DNA of 64,000 bases from an uncultured Paraburkholderia sp. Lineage in GTDB: Bacteria > Pseudomonadota > Gammaproteobacteria > Burkholderiales > Burkholderiaceae. The stretch covers positions 1-64,000 of the forward strand of contig CALNWS010000003.1 in assembly GCA_940747215.1 (NCBI GenBank), read 5' to 3'. This document shows, in pieces, positions 62,077 to 64,000 of the stretch (position 1 is the first letter of the stretch; every line of letters starts with the position of its first letter). The notes below the pieces were generated by a model. That model did not search any database. It was not told the DNA's origin and saw nothing but the letters and a program-made list of their open reading frames with translations. A program made the translations under genes and the position numbers.

Positions 62077-62990
62077 TTACGAGGCCTGAGCGGACGGTCC
62101 GATGAAGAACCGCCTTGCGATCTCTATCTGATCGGCCGACAGAAACGCCGGTGCGTGCCCCACGCCCGGAATTTCCTCGCTCGTGACCGCCTGCCCTGTT
62201 TCGACCATCTTCGCGACCGTTTCGCGCGACAGCAGATCGGACGACTCGCCGCACACAACCAGCACAGGCCCTTGGAACGACGCGAGCGAATGCCACAATG
62301 CGGCCTCGCCGGCCTTCGCCGCCTCCTCGGTGGTTGCGTTGAATGGCTGCGCGATGCGCGGGTCGTAGCGGAACAACCACTCGACGTTCTGTTCGTGAAG
62401 AAGTGGTATGTTGATCTCGCGCCACTCTTCGAAAGTGAGCAGCCCAAAGGTGCGCGCGAGGAAAGCCGCGTGATCGATACCCTGCCGCAGCGACGTGAAG
62501 CGCACGGGCTTGCCGAGGTAGTCGCCAATACGTTGCACGGCCGCGGGTTCGAGATGCGGACCGACGTCGTTCAGCAGCATTTTGCGGATCGGCGTTTCGG
62601 GAAGACCAGCAAGCCCGAGGCAGATCAATCCGCCCATCGAAGTGCCGAACCAGTCCACCGTTCCGACGTTCAGACACGCGATGAGCGTGACCATATCGGC
62701 CACATACTGCGGCACCATATAGAAGTTGGGGTTCGCGAGCCACGATGACAAGCTCCGCCCGACCACGTCGGGACACACCACGCGATAGGTGTCCGCGAAT
62801 TGCGCCGCGAGCCGGTTGAAGTCGCGCCCGGAACGCGTGAGCCTATGCACGGCGCAGGAGCACGCGCGGGTTCGCCGGATCGCCCCATTCGGTGTAAGCG
62901 ACGCGGTGCAGGCCCGCCGCGCTCGCGCACTTGCACGTAACGTTGACGCGGCGCGGGTTGCCCGTTGGTGGAAGTGGACGTAGCGGTCAT
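62077..62990 (-). pseudogene. Alpha/beta hydrolase, two frameshifts near the N-terminus
   Basis: The start ATG at 62990 gives MTATSTSTNGQPAPRQRYVQ. A shift near 62917 puts the next part into another frame (LHRVAYTEWGDPANPRVLL), and a second near 62857 leads to VHRLTRSGRDFNRLAAQFAD, where HGLTRS would be usual (Gly to Arg in the oxyanion loop). The rest is complete: RVVCPDVVGRSLSSW, the nucleophile elbow WFGTSMGGLICLGL, VLVVCGESSDLLSRETVA and the catalytic His in EIPGVGHAPAFLSADQ. A restart at 62850 would lack the oxyanion strand. I read it as a recently broken gene. Confidence 0.85.
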
Positions 62991-63153
62991 CTGGGTTCCT
63001 GCGAAAGTGCTGCGCGGCCGGGCTTTGACACAGCAGCGATCAATGGGTGTCCAAAGTTCGAACGATTGTAAACCGCTTTGCCGCGCAGAAAGGATCGGCC
63101 GGACGGCATAGGACGAACCAAGAACACGCTACGAACCCGAGCGGAAACGAAAT

Positions 63154-63179
63154 AAGGGCGAGGCTTCCGTCTCGCCCTT
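63154..63179 (-). terminator. Stem-loop downstream of scoB
   Basis: AAGGGCGAG (63154-63162) pairs with CTCGCCCTT (63171-63179). On the minus strand it is followed by TATTTCGTTT, a weak T tract. It lies about 70 nt after the scoB stop. Confidence 0.55.
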
Positions 63180-63245
63180 CCGGCAAATCAGCTTCGAAGC
63201 GCAACGCATCTAACGCACGCGCGGCACTCAGCGCTTAACGAGCCG

Positions 63246-63892
63246 TCAGCTCACCGCGCTCACATCCAGCGGCGCGCCCGTCTTGGCCTTGATCTCGTCG
63301 ACGCTCACACCCGGCGCCAGTTCTGTCAGCTTCAAACCGTCTTCGGTGACTTCGATCACGCCCAGATCCGGATGATCTGATCGACCACGCCCACGCCCGT
63401 GAGCGGCAGTGTGCATTCTTCGAGAATCTTGTGCTGATCGCCCTTCGCGACGTGCTCCATCAGCACGACCACGCGCTTGACGCCCGCCACGAGGTCCATC
63501 GCGCCGCCCATGCCCTTGACCTTGATCATCTTGCCCGGAATCATCCAGTTGGCCAGATCGCCTTTCTTGCTGATCTGCATGGCGCCGAGAATCGCGAGGT
63601 TGATGTGGCCGCCGCGGATCATCGCGAACGAATCCACCGACGAGAAAATCGACGAACCCGGCAGCGTGGTAACCGTCTGCTTGCCCGCGTTGATGAGGTC
63701 GGCGTCCACTTCTTCTTCGGTCGGCGACGGGCCAATGCCGAGTAGACCGTTTTCCGACTGCAGCCACACTTCCACGCCCGGCGGCACGTGGTTCGCCACC
63801 AGCGTGGGCAAACCGATGCCGAGGTTCACGTAAAAGCCGTCCTGCAATTCCTTCGCCGCGCGCGCGGCCATTTCATCACGAGTCCATGCCAT
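63246..63892 (-). pseudogene. scoB: 3-oxoacid CoA-transferase subunit B, one-base deletion near the C-terminus
   Basis: The enzyme moves CoA between succinate and 3-oxoacids, used in ketone-body and PHB-derived acetoacetate use. The start at 63892 gives [37 protein letters not shown]. The catalytic glutamate is in [20 protein letters not shown]. The frame continues [20 protein letters not shown] to [13 protein letters not shown] and stops. Removing one missing base near 63362 gives [20 protein letters not shown] and DEIKAKTGAPLDVSAVS to the TGA at 63246. About 40 residues are lost. It overlaps the scoA end in an operon. Confidence 0.9.
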
Positions 63893-63921
63893 GATCAGTC
63901 TCCTTTCGCGCGGACGATGCA

Positions 63922-64000
63922 TTATTCGATGCGTTTTTCCGAATTCGCATTGAGCACAATGCGCTGCACGAAAATGCTTGGCGTGTGGATCGCGTCCGGA
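63922..64000 (-). CDS. scoA: 3-oxoacid CoA-transferase subunit A, C-terminal end only, probably truncated by a nonsense codon
   Basis: The visible 25 codons read [21 protein letters not shown] and then TAA at 63924-63922. Beyond it the frame continues with Cys-Ile-Val-Arg-Ala-Lys-Gly-Asp and a TGA at 63897-63895, three bases upstream of the scoB ATG. Homologues end with EQRTVR-type tails, so Gln, Arg and Thr codons have each changed by C to T (to stop, Cys and Ile). The loss of nine residues may be tolerated. The rest of the gene lies outside the window. Confidence 0.75.
   Translation of the reverse strand, partial: PDAIHTPSIFVQRIVLNANSEKRIE

Overview
The window is GC-rich and carries a gene complement typical of the Burkholderia sensu lato group (Paraburkholderia/Caballeronia/Burkholderia). 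The evidence is the protein sequences of GltX, LysC, AccA, MutS, PheST and IhfA, and the blocks gltX-tRNA-Ala-tRNA-Glu-tRNA-Asp, thrS-infC-rpmI-rplT-pheS-pheT-ihfA-merR-tRNA-Pro and otsB-otsA. The striking property is decay. About 30 genes look intact and about 26 are broken by one-base indels, nonsense codons, short tandem duplications, internal deletions or an insertion sequence. This resembles a free-living Burkholderia genome being eroded, as in host-restricted leaf-nodule or insect symbionts. The lifestyle is inference.

Layout. 1-5210: a wholly decayed glyoxylate-bypass region (aceA, usp, a LysR regulator, a HAD dehalogenase, aceB). 5338-7903: an intact GGCT-family protein, broken rraA and araC-type genes, and an intact GNAT. 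8006-10081: tRNA-Asp, tRNA-Glu, tRNA-Ala and gltX. 10494-12340: a broken patatin and an intact NlpC/P60 hydrolase. 12411-18791: a wrecked yejABEF oligopeptide ABC transporter and a fabI remnant. 18898-26701: a broken small surface protein, tRNA-Ser, and intact lysC, tilS, accA, a DNA glycosylase and cysS. 26946-32786: TPR protein, broken ppiA, ppiB, lpxH, broken cysE, broken trmJ, intact suhB. 32994-40362: broken lplT, intact mutS, broken phosphoesterase, intact slyD, broken L16 hydroxylase. 40591-47452: small lipoprotein, dinG, DUF465 protein, coiled-coil exported protein, tex. 47536-50540: a small inverted-repeat element, intact otsB, and otsA cut by an IS66 remnant. 50678-59224: the translation operon with tRNA-Pro and tRNA-Val. 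59376-64000: broken relA, intact RidA-like protein, broken alpha/beta hydrolase, and the scoB/scoA CoA-transferase pair in early decay.

Functionally, what survives is translation (GltX, CysS, PheST, ThrS, TilS, IF3, L20, L35, six tRNAs), DNA upkeep (MutS, DinG, glycosylase), envelope and fatty-acid synthesis (AccA, LpxH), and the lysine/threonine entry step (LysC). What is lost is growth on C2 compounds, trehalose synthesis through OtsA, the RelA stringent response, oligopeptide uptake, serine acetylation for cysteine, lysophospholipid flipping and several regulators. I found no prophage, CRISPR array, secondary-metabolite cluster or clearly new multi-gene system. The most informative signals are the mutational signatures: premature stops mostly TAG at ancestral Gln codons, and repeated perfect tandem duplications of 8-16 bp.
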